From contig JADDOH010003968.1 of the NCBI GenBank assembly GCA_016648135.1, forward strand, positions 47,077-111,076: DNA of 64,000 nt, read 5' to 3'. Under the pieces are notes generated by a model. That model saw nothing but the letters and a program-made list of their open reading frames with translations, ran no database searches and was not told where the DNA came from. Shown one piece after another: positions 1-9,495 of the stretch (positions within the stretch are counted from its first letter, which is position 1; each line of letters opens with the position of its first letter). The translations under genes and the position numbers were made by a program. The stretch is from Agrypnia vestita (taxonomy: Eukaryota > Arthropoda > Insecta > Trichoptera > Phryganeidae).

Positions 1-360
1 ACAGTAGCTTATATCAAATATGAAAAATTCATTCCCTTTAATACAAGTCAAATAAAATAATAAAAACCTTCGAATTCCAATTGGAAAACATTTCAATTGG
101 AAACTTTTGAGTTTTTTTTAACATTTTATTTAACTTGTATTAAAACGAATGAATTTTTCGTAATCGATGTAAGTTACTGTAATGATAGTCCAGTTTTTTA
201 CAAAAAATAAGACAGAAATATTGAAAAAAAAATGCAAACTTTGATGTCGCATATCTCCACAACTGTTGATAATAGGTCATGATAGCTTGAACATTTTCGA
301 CTCATAATCAAGGCAGGAATATAGTCCTGCGAGGTTATTAATGTTTTCCAAATAACCCTG
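1..360. mobile_element. Long-palindrome foldback element FB1, copy truncated by window edge
   Basis: This is the right part of a family seen six times in the window. It holds the palindrome centre near AATTCCAATTGGAA (about 72-105) and a full right arm ending AAATAACCCTG, followed by TATA. The left arm is cut by the window edge. The arm is a near mirror image of the left arms of the copies at 15864 and 54179. There is no coding capacity, so it is non-autonomous. The TA-rich flank suggests Tc1/mariner-type integration, but no related transposase is in the window. Confidence 0.8.
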
Positions 361-884
361 TATATGACTTCTATGCGTCTCGTCACCAATACATTTAGCC
401 ACTTTTGTCGGCGTTTCATTACGAGAACTATTAGTTAAGTTAATATTAGATAGCCTTGTCCGAAATAATGAGTGGAATTAAAAAAAAAAATTTTTTTCTT
501 ATAATTTTTTCCATAAATCTATGTTTGATAGAATGGAGAACGCACTTGTAGATGTATTATAAATTCTTAAAAAAACTAAAATTTCATCTAGGTACCGATA
601 TGTGAATTGTACCAGCGTGCGACCACTGACTCTTGAGGAATGAGACAATATTTTTGGGCAGCTGTTCCCATCGTAGCACTTGAGGATGAAATTCAAACCT
701 CTATGTCTGTTTTGTAGGTGGTCACCGAATGACTATGCGAGCCACTTGATATCTATGAAAAAAACGCCAGCGTTTTATCTGTTTATTACTATTATGAAAA
801 TTTAGCAAATTGTTACACACAGTGTTACATGTTATGACGATTGTTGATACTTGTCGAATTATCAACTGTTTTATTTTATTACAA

Positions 885-1195
885 AAATGAGCTCTATACT
901 CTATTTAAGGAGCCAAACGTCACAAAATTTATAAAACTGGGAAGACTTCGGTGGCTGGGCCATGTGGAGAAAATGTCCGAGCATCAAGCACCAAAGTCCC
1001 CGCTGAACTCAAGGCCAATAGGGCGAAGGAGCTTAGGAAGGCCAAAATTAAGATGAAGTGACAACGTCCTCAAAGACATCTCTGCCTTAGATCTTCGGAA
1101 CTGGAGAGAGCTGGCACTAGCCGAGATGAGTGGAGGAAAATTATTGAGGAGGCCAAGACCCACCAAGGGTTGTAGTGCCAAGAGTGATGATGATG
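885..1195 (+). mobile_element. 3' end of a non-LTR retrotransposon (family A, RTE-like)
   Basis: The conceptual translation gives the C-terminal tail typical of RTE-like endonuclease/reverse transcriptase polyproteins: a GRLRWLGHVEKM block, then GRRSLGRPKLR and a LRNWRELA block. An in-frame TGA follows GRPKLR at about 1053, and a later frameshift breaks the tail, so it is dead. The 3' end runs into a short GATGATGATG repeat (1184-1194), a tail type common in RTE elements. Everything 5' of the last 100 or so codons is missing, as expected for 5' truncation during target-primed insertion. Sister fragments lie at 5895-6165 and 6181-6447. Confidence 0.75.
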
Positions 1196-1492
1196 TTTAT
1201 TTTATTACAATCTCAATGTGAAGTTAAAATCTGGAATAATATAGTGAAGGCTTATTTTTCATATTTTATTAATAATTACGTATATCATCAAATCGTAAAT
1301 TATAACAAAGCAAATAACTTTCCGTCGCGTTTTACCGTGGGAGTGAGCTGATAAGATGTCCTGACCTACAACTCTCACCTCATCCATGTTCATTCATCTT
1401 TTAAATCAAGCTCATTGATTAATATTTTTAAAAATAGAAAGTAGAAAATAATAATAAAAATAGATAAATACATAAAATATAACGGAAAACAA
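1195..1492. other. Non-genic stretch with a possible LINE-derived patch
   Basis: AT-rich sequence without a credible reading frame. The patch at about 1363-1415 (ACAACTCTCACCTCATCCA and following) resembles 57560-57615, which suggests a shared old repeat. No other structure was seen. Confidence 0.3.
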
Positions 1493-2050
1493 TCACTGTT
1501 GCATAATTAGTGTCCATCTTTTATGCATTGGGGAGTCAAGCCACATAGCAGATGCTTGAATAATGGAGTAGCTAGACCCCCACATACTCTTTTTTGAGCT
1601 AGCTATCTTCAGTCGTTGGAGAACAGCAAAGCCATGGACCCTGTGTTCTGCGAACATATGAGATGCACTGCAACGCCAGGGTAGACCGAACATTATCCTG
1701 AAGGCATTATTATATTGCACTCTCATAGAGTTATAGGATAGCAGAATGTGTCTGCACCACAGCTCACTTGTGAATAGATTCATGCAATAAGTAACGGAAA
1801 GGTATCTTTTCACTTCGTTACTGCATCTAGAAAACTTCCTGGCTAGCATATTGGACCTTACACTGATAGCTCTTCTCTGTCTTTCGATATCCTTAATGTC
1901 ACATAAGTTGTCGCATATAATGTGACCAAGATATTTAATCTTGCAACTGGGCTCCAGAATTTGGCCCGCCAGAGACACGGGGAGGACGTTGTCAGGAGGC
2001 GAGTCACTTCAAAAACAATAAGTGCCGATTTCTTGGCGTTCTAATCGATG
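1493..2050 (-). mobile_element. Non-LTR retrotransposon fragment, C-terminal reverse transcriptase region
   Basis: The minus strand encodes about 160 codons with a YLGHIICDNL block, an RRAISVRSNMLARKF block and a VTYC...LW block. This is the region just after the RT active site in CR1/L2-like non-LTR elements, where the polymerase thumb is followed by a tail. Coding-like sequence continues upstream in another frame (NAKKSAL), so there is at least one frameshift. The fragment lacks the catalytic YADD box and endonuclease. Its upstream end abuts the left TA of the mariner insertion at 2058. The clade assignment is tentative. Confidence 0.65.
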
Positions 2051-2059
2051 AGCCAAATA

Positions 2060-3169
2060 TTAGGTCCTTACATATGAAATTGACGTTTAGTATGGGAGGA
2101 ACATAAAGTCGATTTTTTTTTATTATAATATATTTATTTAATCAAAGTATGTACCATTGCTATCTATGCACTTTTGCCATCTCATAGGTAGTTCATCGAT
2201 CCCTTTACTAAAAAAACCATTCGGAAGGGAATCAATAAAATCTTTGAAGGCGGTTTGGACTGCCCCATCGGAGTTGAATTTTTTCCTTTGCAAGAAGTTA
2301 TCCAAATTTCGAAAAAAATGGTAATCTGTTGGGGCAAGGTCCGGAGAGTACGGTGGATGTCTTAGACATTCCAATTGAAGCTCCTCTAATTTGGTAGCCG
2401 TCTGTTGTGCAGTGTGTGGTCTAGCGTTGTCATGAAGCAGCAGTGGCCTAGAGCGATTAACCAGCCTCGGTTGTTTAGCAGCTAGCTTTTCCATCATGGT
2501 TTGCAGTTGCTGACAATAGACATCTGCCGTAATCGTCTGGCCAGATTTAAGAAAGCTGTAGTGAACGACCCAGCACTAGTCCAACAAACGCACAAGTAAC
2601 TCGCGTTTGTTGATTTGCTTCACTCAATTCGTGAGGTACCCACCTTTCAAGCTTTTTCACCTTACCAATTTGCTTCAAGTGGATTAAAACAGTTTTATCA
2701 CTAACACCGCAGCCTGCAGCTAACTCGGATGTGGTTTGCGATGGATCCGCTTCCACAATAGCCTTCAATTCTTCATTATCAACTTTGGTCTCCGGCCGTC
2801 CACGGGGCTTGTTCTGCAGGTCGAAATTTCCAGAACGAAAACGTTGGAACCAAAAACGCACTGTGTTTTCTTTTGCGGCACCGTCGCCATACACATCATT
2901 AATCCTTCGAGCCGTTTCTGCAGCACTGGTGCCACGGTGGAACTCGTACTCGTAAATAACGCGATATTTCAAGTTTTTCATTTTGTAAACTGAGTCTCGC
3001 AAAGAAAAAAACAATTGAGGAAAAAACAAATGAATTATAATTTTCAAAACACAAATACATGAGTAAATAGCTGTAAAAATTTGGATTTGGAATTCCTAAC
3101 CAAAGAGAAGATATTTGAGATCAAATTTGCCAGTACGGTAAAACGTCAATTTCATATGTAAGGACCTAA
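2060..3169 (-). mobile_element. mariner-family DNA transposon with 29-bp terminal inverted repeats
   Basis: The left terminus starts TTAGGTCCTTACATATGAAA (2060) and the right terminus is its reverse complement (3141-3169). The 29-bp inverted repeats are perfect by eye. A TA dinucleotide flanks both sides (2058-2059 and 3170-3171), the standard mariner target duplication. The element is about 1.1 kb, shorter than the usual 1.3 kb, which fits the internal deletion in its transposase. The perfect repeats suggest fairly recent insertion, or trans-mobilisation of a deleted copy. The subfamily is not assigned. Confidence 0.93.
2138..2981 (-). pseudogene. mariner transposase, internally deleted and frameshifted
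   Basis: The N-terminal part (2981 down to about 2550) carries the paired helix-turn-helix DNA-binding region, with GTSAAETARRINDVYG and the linker GRPE. It also has the mariner signature WVPHEL followed by N. The C-terminal part (2497-2138) carries HDNARPH and YSPDLAPTDYHFF. The two aspartates are separated by 34 residues, which defines DD34D mariner. The central block with the first catalytic aspartate is missing. At about 2550-2565 the reading jumps frame to WVVHYSFLKSGQTITAD, which should lie about 60 residues further on. The enzyme cannot be active. Confidence 0.92.
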
Positions 3170-3171
3170 TA

Positions 3172-3849
3172 TATGCCCAAGCGACCGGATTTCTATCGCA
3201 TTTCTATTAGTTTTTATTTTGTCAGTCACTGCCCAATGTCGCATGCATAGTGTTGGTTTCAGAACGCCATTAGGTGCCGCTAGTGTTGCCTCAGATGACA
3301 AATTTCTACTGGCGATAACTACGTCCTTCTGTAATATGCTTGTTTAAAGGATGTAAAGCCGCAGAGCCGGCTGAATAGCACCGCTGCGTACAAAGTCAGT
3401 CCCTTTTTACTCCTTATTGCGCTAGCAGCGCGCAGCTACGGTGCTTACAGTGTGTTCACAGCGTAACGGCTGGCGTAACGACGCCTAACGACCGCTATCG
3501 GCGTTGGCTAGCCGTTACTGGACGCTAACGGAAATCGCCGGTCAGGTGTAAGTCGCGGGAGACTCGATTATGATGGTTCAACTATTGTGCCGAAGGTGTT
3601 ATTTGCTTTTGAACTACGTTAACGGTCTCTTACTTGCCGCCGCGTTAGGAGTTGGACTATATCTTTTATTGTGCTCCGACGTTCGGTAGATGTTTCATCG
3701 GTTGTTGGAAGGCTAATGTTACATTACAATACATCATTTAGAATGTGTATAATTTTTTTTATAAACACGTGCGCTAAAGCTTAGACTAGGGTGATGTTGG
3801 ACGTCATTGTCACTATTTAAAAGCGTTAATGAGCGGGCCATATTTCTAG
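3172..3849. other. Non-genic stretch with a GC-rich inverted repeat
   Basis: No credible gene. The segment at 3463-3518 contains GTAACGGCT paired with AGCCGTTAC inside a repeated GTAACG/CTAACG context that starts after CAGTGTGTTCACAGCG. This could be one end of an unidentified DNA transposon, but no partner end was found. Confidence 0.3.
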
Positions 3850-4425
3850 TCGTTCAACATTATAAATTGTTTTTATATTTAAAAAATATTGATTATATTA
3901 TTTGTATATACCTACTTCTTTTATTTGATTAATTACACCAACATGTTTCAGAAAAACCTTTCCATCGTCAGGGTGTTGTATAACTGTCAAAATATCAGAA
4001 TGAAATGTCTTTTGTTTCTTGTTTTTCTAAATTATTTAAAAATATATTATTACTGATGTTCTTGATTACTCGCAATTATTGGGAAAAAATTTAGAATTGG
4101 GCTAGTAGTTAAATTTAATTGATTATTAATAATATTTTGTTTACTATTACATGCTTAACTATTTTCTGACGATTCTAAATTATTCAATTTTCGACCAAAA
4201 TTATGTATATGCAAAATAGAAAGTCCTAAATTTTTATCAAAACCGTGATCATTTTCTAATAAATGATTTGAAAATTCAGAAAAACCATGATTATTCAGAC
4301 GATGGAAAGGTTTTTCTGAAACATGTTGGTGTAATTAAACAAATAAAAGAAGTAGATATATACAATTAATATAATGAATATTTTTTTAAATGTCAATCTA
4401 CAATGTTGCTGAATCAATTGAAAAA
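3850..4425. mobile_element. Foldback element with a hammerhead-like motif in the left arm
   Basis: The left arm (about 3850-3976) and right arm (about 4295-4425) are imperfect mirror images of about 125 bp. Matching blocks include ACACCAACATGTTTCAGAAA on the left and its complement near 4320-4335 on the right. The interior (about 3980-4290) is AT-rich and non-coding. A related, more decayed copy lies at 39990-40330. The left arm encodes a hammerhead core on the minus strand. The right-arm core is mutated (CAGACGA in place of CTGACGA). The architecture recalls the inverted pseudo-LTRs of Penelope-like elements. Confidence 0.65.
3935..3976 (-). ncRNA. Hammerhead ribozyme-like motif (type I, tiny helix III)
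   Basis: On the minus strand the order is ACACC, CTGACGA, helix II (GGAAA/TTTTC around a GGT loop, with a U on each side), GAAA, CATG, T, U, GGTGT. Helix I is 5 bp (ACACC/GGUGU). Helix III is the short A-C/G-U hairpin of ACAUGU, and the cleavage triplet is GUU. All hammerhead core positions (CUGANGA, GAAA, UH) are present. A non-pairing U lies between A9 and helix II. Activity is inferred only. Confidence 0.55.
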
Positions 4426-5035
4426 ATGTTTTTTTATTCTTCTTGCGCTAGTAATGATTTTACATGCTGGTGTAGATTAATATGAAATAATTTCACCGTT
4501 TGTTTGAATTAATTAGTATTATATAAAAACATTCTTCTCCTTATTCGTACAGCAGTAAGACGATACAGTGACTGTTAACATAACAGGTAAGCTTTGTATC
4601 CAGTTCCACTTCTCTGGGGTTGCTTCGTGAACTTCCGATAAGCGTCTCAGGAAAGTGCAATGGAGTGAGCAGGTATGCGGGATGCCGTGCTCCGTTCTTT
4701 GAGAAACCTCGCACTTACGCAGGGGTGGCTCCATTAATCTAATTTATGCATTAAAAATGCACCCCGTGGTAGTGGCTTTGGGCACAATTTATACAGATTT
4801 ATTTTTCCTCCAGAGAGAAAATAAATCAAATATTACTTTTTAAATAAATCAGATAGATAACTACGTGTTAAAGTTACATCGATACTTAGATCGAGCTGTA
4901 GTAAAGATAGAATAATAGATTTATCATTTGACTTGAAATGTTATTTCACAGGTGTATAGAGAACACATCTATAAAATAAATTCAATGTAATATTAGTTTA
5001 TAATTTATAGAAATATACTTTGTTTACATCATATT
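4426..5035. other. Non-genic AT-rich stretch
   Basis: No convincing reading frame, RNA gene or repeat was recognised here. One 71-codon minus frame (4519-4734) has no family resemblance and is treated as chance. Confidence 0.3.
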
Positions 5036-5092
5036 TTTATTGAAAAAAAACAATATGTTTCAGGGCCCATGGCCCCTTCGTCAGGATACAAA
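5036..5092 (-). ncRNA. Decayed hammerhead-like remnant
   Basis: The minus strand reads CTGACGA, then a GC-rich stem (AGGG...CCCT), then GAAAC. The helix III palindrome is broken (ACAUAU in place of ACAUGU) and the flanks do not pair as helix I. It keeps the family signature but is probably inactive. It lies about 60 bp from the left end of the pogo-like insertion at 5150. Confidence 0.35.
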
Positions 5093-5149
5093 TGTATACT
5101 AACAAAATTGAATTTAAAAATCGAAGTATAGATAATTTAAGTATTAATA

Positions 5150-5859
5150 CAGTCGAACTCGGTTATAACGAGCTCGGATATAAGGAGATCCCGGCTATAA
5201 TGAGAAAAACTGTGAATTCATTTTGATTTGCGCATATTCCCATACAATCGGTCTCGGCTATAAGGAGCGCGATTCCCGTATATACGGAGCAAATTTTAGA
5301 AACTCTGCAAACATATTTGCTTGGGTTACAGAAAAAAAGACAAATACGTACTCATAACAATGAACTTTTTCACTTTGCTTTTAAAGCGGCTCGCACTTAA
5401 TTAGGGCTCATTTTATGATGTACACAAACTTGTGTCCCACGTGCGCAGGCAAGCAATAGGTCGAGAACACTGGTCATATAACTCCGATAATTGGGGGTTT
5501 CCAAGATGTTTATGGTGACAGTTTATTTTACGCAGTTTACTGTATTAGGATTTAAAAGCCTAATCAGTTAAACGCGAATTGTTCTATCGGAAACATGTTC
5601 ACTAACAAACGAAAGTGTCTCTAGGTTCGCGAAAAAGTCAAAATTATCGGCGTCAAAAAGTCTGTAAAAAGTTTTCACAATCGTCTTCTACAGTTTCATC
5701 GCTCTGGAAAGATAAGGATGTTTATTTAGCTGCTCTTGAAAATAACATCGCACAATCAAAAAAAATTGTGAAAAAAGTAAATCCCGGATATAAGGAGTCC
5801 CGGCTATAAGGAGCAAATTTAGTTGGTCCCGTCGCGTTCGTTATAACCGAGTCCGACTG
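5150..5859 (+). mobile_element. pogo/Tigger-like DNA transposon remnant
   Basis: The terminal inverted repeats are CAGTCGAACTCGGTTATAAC (from 5150) and the complement of CGTTATAACCGAGTCCGACTG (ending 5859). TA flanks lie at 5148-5149 and 5860-5861. Subterminal GGATATAAGGAG and GGCTATAAGGAG motifs repeat near both ends. At 710 bp it is far shorter than a full Tigger element (about 2.5 kb) and keeps only an N-terminal shred of the transposase. It is inactive. Confidence 0.85.
5596..5810 (+). pseudogene. CENP-B-like N-terminal domain of a Tigger transposase, broken
   Basis: Reading from about 5606 gives NKRKCL, a stop, then VREKVKII in one frame. Another frame then gives SSTVSSLWKDKDVYLAALEN. 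These match the order of the centromere-protein-B-type helix-turn-helix of pogo/Tigger transposases (KRK..L..REK..II...SSTVS.IWK.K). At least one stop and one frameshift separate the halves. The DDE catalytic domain is absent. Confidence 0.6.
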
Positions 5860-5894
5860 TATTAGTTTTTTAATGTAACATTACAAAACGATCG

Positions 5895-6165
5895 TAACTC
5901 CCTGGTGGGTTTTGGCTTCTTAAATAGTCTTCCTCCACTCATCTCGGTCTTGTGCCAGCTGTCTCCAGTTCTGAATCTCCAAGGCAGATGTGTCTTTGAG
6001 GACATTGTCGCTCTATCTTTATTTTGGCCTTTCTAAGCTCCTTCGCACTGGTCTTGAATTCAGCAGGGACTTCGGTGCTTGCTGTTCAGCCGTTCTCTCC
6101 ACATGACACAGCCACCGAAGTCTTCCAATTTTTTTCCCATTCCAAATTTATAAAATATTAAAAGA
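5895..6165 (-). mobile_element. 3' end of a non-LTR retrotransposon (family A), older copy
   Basis: On the minus strand this is a diverged copy of the 6181-6447 fragment: the GRRSLG-type block, the LRNW-type block and the terminal CACCAGG region are recognisable at the DNA level. The reading frame is broken at several points. It sits head-to-tail beside the better preserved copy, so the two insertions or a tandem duplication share one orientation. Confidence 0.6.
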
Positions 6166-6180
6166 TCATCACTCTTGGCA

Positions 6181-6495
6181 CTACAACCCTTGGTGGGTCT
6201 TGGCCTCCTCAATAATCTTCCTCCACTCATCTCGGACTAGTGCCAGCTCTCTCCAGTTCCGAAGCTCTAAGCCAGAGATGTCTTTGAGGACGTTGTCACT
6301 CCATCTTAATTTTGGCCTTCCTAAGCTCCTTCGCCCTATTGGCCTTGAGTTCAGCAGGGACTTTGGTGCTTGATGCTCGGACATTCTCTCCACATGACCC
6401 AGCCACCGAAGTCTTCTCAGTTTTATAAATTTTGTGACGTTTGTTGTGAGCTCATTGTTGTAACGGCAGACGTTACAACAATGAGCTCTATACTC
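6181..6495 (-). mobile_element. 3' end of a non-LTR retrotransposon (family A), best preserved copy
   Basis: The minus strand reads uninterrupted through RLRWLGHVERMSEHQAPK, GRRSLGRPKLRWSDNVLKDI, LRNWRELALVRDEWRKIIEE and AKTHQGL to a stop at 6181. This is the usual C-terminus of RTE-like reverse transcriptase polyproteins (W..A.DR.EWR..IEEAK). Immediately upstream, 6448-6488 is a perfect 18-bp inverted duplication of GAGCTCATTGTTGTAACG. It suggests a rearranged 5' junction such as twin priming or template switching. Confidence 0.8.
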
Positions 6496-7304
6496 TGTTT
6501 AAAACATTAGAAAATACAAGGTTTAATTCCTTACAAAACTTTATGTTATATCATTTGTCTTTTCCACAATTGTATTGGAAGATAGATAGAATAGTAAATA
6601 ATAAAGGACACCATAAACTAGCAGATTTTTATGTACTATAAAATAGTTGGTATCATTGGTATTTCGTTTATTTAATATTAAAAAAAATGAATACACCGTG
6701 TGCAAATGAACAGATAATAATATAAAACTGAATCCACCCAATACCGTGTTCTCGGATAGTGTTATTCACTTTGCAAATGTATAAAAATGCATTTTGGCAA
6801 ATCGAAATATTATCGGTGTAAGTCCGCAGTATACAAAACGATAAGTAAAGGTCACGGGTCCATCTGCATTTGATCCCCCCGAAAATGGCATCATCAGGTC
6901 GTCTCCTCGTTTTATTTCCGAAATGTGAAGCTTCTTGTAGCCTCGCACGAGGCCCCACTAAGCTCCACTTAAGCAATGTCGAATCCATATTACATATTAT
7001 CGATAAGGCAGAAATGTTTTCTGTATAACTAGCAACATAACATCACAATGCGTACATTGTGGGCAGACATTACTCGTATCTGCCGATAGTGGGATGTGGA
7101 ATGCTTAAAAACTCTCGTCTCGCCCAGGGTATGTGCACCTTTGTATGTCGGGTTTATAAAATAGATGACTTCATTATTTCTTAGTAATTTAATTAGTAAT
7201 TATTTAATATTCATTAGTGTTTTAAGAACATTACTGCGCACAAGAGGCGCGCGTTAATGTCCATACAAATGTTACGCGAATGCGTAAAGCATGAAGAAAT
7301 GTCA
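6489..7304. other. Non-genic AT-rich stretch
   Basis: No recognisable gene or repeat. Two overlapping minus frames (6668-6988 and 6766-6948) show no domain or homology I can name. Confidence 0.3.
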
Positions 7305-7440
7305 CATACTGATATGAAAATAAAAATACGCTTGTTTTTAGTTCTACTTATTAAATAATTGTGAGACGCGTTTCGCCTTATCAGGGCATTATAATCTAAA
7401 TCATTTAAAATAGTAGAATTAAAAACAAGTGTTTTTTTTT
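7305..7440. repeat. Fragment related to the 11.6-12.0 kb foldback
   Basis: It holds the block GAGACGCGTTTCGCCTTATC-AGGGCATTATAATCTAAATC, seen in both arms of the foldback at 11575-11970. It is flanked here by AAAATACGCTTGTTTTTAGT and a mirrored AATTAAAAACAAGTGTTTTT. It resembles half of a foldback with a small internal hairpin. On the minus strand CTGATAAGGCGAAACGCGTC recalls a hammerhead core, but with no second helix II strand. Confidence 0.5.
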
Positions 7441-7494
7441 AATATGAGTGATAATGGAGTTCTATAAACTCATTTTCTAAACAATAAATGTGAA

Positions 7495-7640
7495 GAAATC
7501 TAAATAATAAATATCTCACAGAGACGACCCCCATTTACACGGGAAAGTATGTATGGAAGTCTTTTTTGAGCGTTTATAAGATGATAATTTTATACAATGT
7601 ACCTAACAGTTATCATTCCACCCATGATCGACCACACTTT
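7495..7640. repeat. Fragment of foldback family FB2
   Basis: TATCTCACAGAGACGA followed by GGGAAAGTATGTATGGAAGTC matches the left arm of the FB2 copies at 31696, 44877 and 47663. Further on, CATTCCACCCATGATCGA echoes the FB2 interior (TCTATCATGGGTGGAAATG, reversed). It is an old, partial copy without visible target duplication. Confidence 0.45.
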
Positions 7641-8530
7641 TATTAAGTTTGTAAAGTTCTATATATGGTATTTATGTACCTCGCTTACAATTATTTTATT
7701 CAATACAATTACGCTATCGCTATGTTAGAAATTTGTTTCCGGTAATTGTGTTTAAAAAATAGTTAAGGCGATCGTCTAGCAGAATGAGCAAATTTCACCA
7801 TTTTTTCTCATATCTTCTCTTTTGTTTTTTATCACATTTTTGTAGAAACATATCTAATTTAAAAAATTTATTCATCAGGTTACATATATTTTAAATACGA
7901 ATATTTTATTAAAATGTCATAAACTAAATTAAATAATTTATTAATAAATTACCAAACCTTCGATGTTTTAAAAATGAAGAAAATTGCTCCACTTTGTGGG
8001 CCCTTTATGACTGAACGGCGTGTGAGATGTCTTTTTTATTCAATAATATTACAAAGTTAACGATTGTATTTTTAAAACATAAATTGCATGTAAACGTATT
8101 AACAGATTTTTCTATAATTGTAACAAATTTAAGACAGAAATTTAAGAAATTTAGTGTTGATAATTCCTGTTATTATCGCCGAGGGACGCCCTATTGATGT
8201 TTTTGACGATTTTGACCATTCTCTGCAGCTCGCCATTCGGCTAGCCGTCACAAGAGGATAGCCATTACCATTTGATCCATGGGGATGTAGATCGTCTTCT
8301 TCATCTCCGAGATTCCATCTTTCCAGTCACTACCAGGTCATCGTCTTATCTGCATGCGATCTCAGATAGACCGCGGAATATCTATCTAGGATTCTCACAT
8401 TAAACATTTGTTTGTTGCAAAAATGCCATAAAATAGCTGACATTTGTAATAAAAAAATATGTCATTATAATGCGAAAAACATTATTTCAGAAACTCACTT
8501 CGTGAGCGTACAACGGAAAGTATTATTTGG
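7641..8530. other. Non-genic stretch
   Basis: Mostly AT-rich. The segment 8165-8390 has a more balanced composition and could be a decayed retrotransposon tail, but I cannot align it to anything specific. Confidence 0.25.
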
Positions 8531-8535
8531 AAGCA

Positions 8536-8570
8536 GATTAGGTTAGGTTAGATTAGGTTAGGTTAGGTTA
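8536..8570 (+). repeat. Interstitial telomere-like (TTAGG)n tract
   Basis: Seven consecutive pentamers read GATTA/GGTTA, five of them exact GGTTA units, which is the insect telomere repeat TTAGG in another phase. Shorter runs of two or three units occur at about 10963-10976, 14857-14868 and 48280-48293. The tract is too short to be a telomere and may reflect break repair or a transposon-borne motif. Confidence 0.75.
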
Positions 8571-8813
8571 ACTGATACATACCGATTTTTACTCGCAATC
8601 TCGAAATCGATAAGTCAGTCACATCCGTGGACACAGTATTACAGTATTAGTACAGGCTAGTTCACGATTCTGATGGTAAAAATAAACATCCTGTGAAGAT
8701 TACGCACCATTTAAAATTACGACTTTGGTTAAATTTACGTTTCATTATTAGATACCGACCGGTTTCAGAGTTGGTAGAATAAAAGCTAATTCATATTTTG
8801 TCGTTGCTTATTC

Positions 8814-8893
8814 TACCGATACATATGTTAGGTACTTGAATTATTACCTGAATTATCAGAAACAATCCAATTACCTAACATATGCATCGGTAT
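8814..8893. repeat. 80-bp hairpin (inverted repeat)
   Basis: TACCGATACATATGTTAGGTA at 8814 is mirrored by TACCTAACATATGCATCGGTA ending at 8893, with one mismatch and a loop of about 30 bp. Just upstream, 8758-8772 contains the CCGGTTTC string also found in hammerhead-like repeats here, but without the rest of the core. Confidence 0.6.
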
Positions 8894-8992
8894 GTATAAC
8901 TTGTGCAGAATTCTTTCAGTTTTTTGTACTTCTTGGGAACTTACAATGTAACAATTTCTTTCAGATATTATTCTTCTTCTTTTGGTGTCATG

Positions 8993-9495
8993 TCAGGTCC
9001 CCCCAACGTTGACTATCACCCGAGAGAAAGCGTCCCTGTCCTGGGCAGCACGAAACAGCTCTCCAACACTTCTTATGCCCGTCCAGTCGCGTATATTGCG
9101 GAGCCAGGAAATTTGTCTCCTTCCAACACCTCTACGACCCTCTATCTTGCCCATAAGAATCAGGTGGAGCAATTCATATTTTTCTCCTCTGAGCACATGA
9201 CCCAAATACGATACCTTTCGAATTTTGATATTTGTCAGCAACTCTCTATTCACTCTAGCTCTTTGAAGAACTCTTGTGTTGCTGACCATATCCGTCCAGG
9301 GTATCCGGAGCATTCTCCGATGTATCCACATTTCGAACGCCTCCAGCCGGTTCATGCTACTCACTTTGAGGGTCCACGATTCCACTCCGTACAGCAGGAC
9401 TGACCATATATAACATTTGACCAGTCGCTGTCGAAGATTCAGGTTAAGATTGTCATCGCAGAATATCTGTCTCATTTTGTTAAAAGCAGCAGCAA
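8993..9495 (-). mobile_element. 3' end of a non-LTR retrotransposon (family D), 160-codon open remnant
   Basis: The minus strand encodes a long uninterrupted stretch with FNKMRQIFC, LKCY-like VKCYIWSVLLYGVESWTL, WIHRRMLRIPW, SYLGHVLRGEKYELL and GRRGVGRRQISWLRNIRDW. This is the typical C-terminal third of RTE-like reverse transcriptases after the polymerase core. The catalytic motif and endonuclease are missing, and coding similarity stops near 9495, so the copy is 5' truncated. Beyond its stop the minus strand runs into AAAAGAAGAAGAATAAT, a short repetitive tail typical of target-primed insertions. It is not a host gene despite its length. Confidence 0.85.

Noticed and set aside
8993..9475. 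160-codon open frame as a host gene
   Set aside because: Its motifs are those of the C-terminal end of an RTE-like reverse transcriptase, and it has a retrotransposon-type tail.
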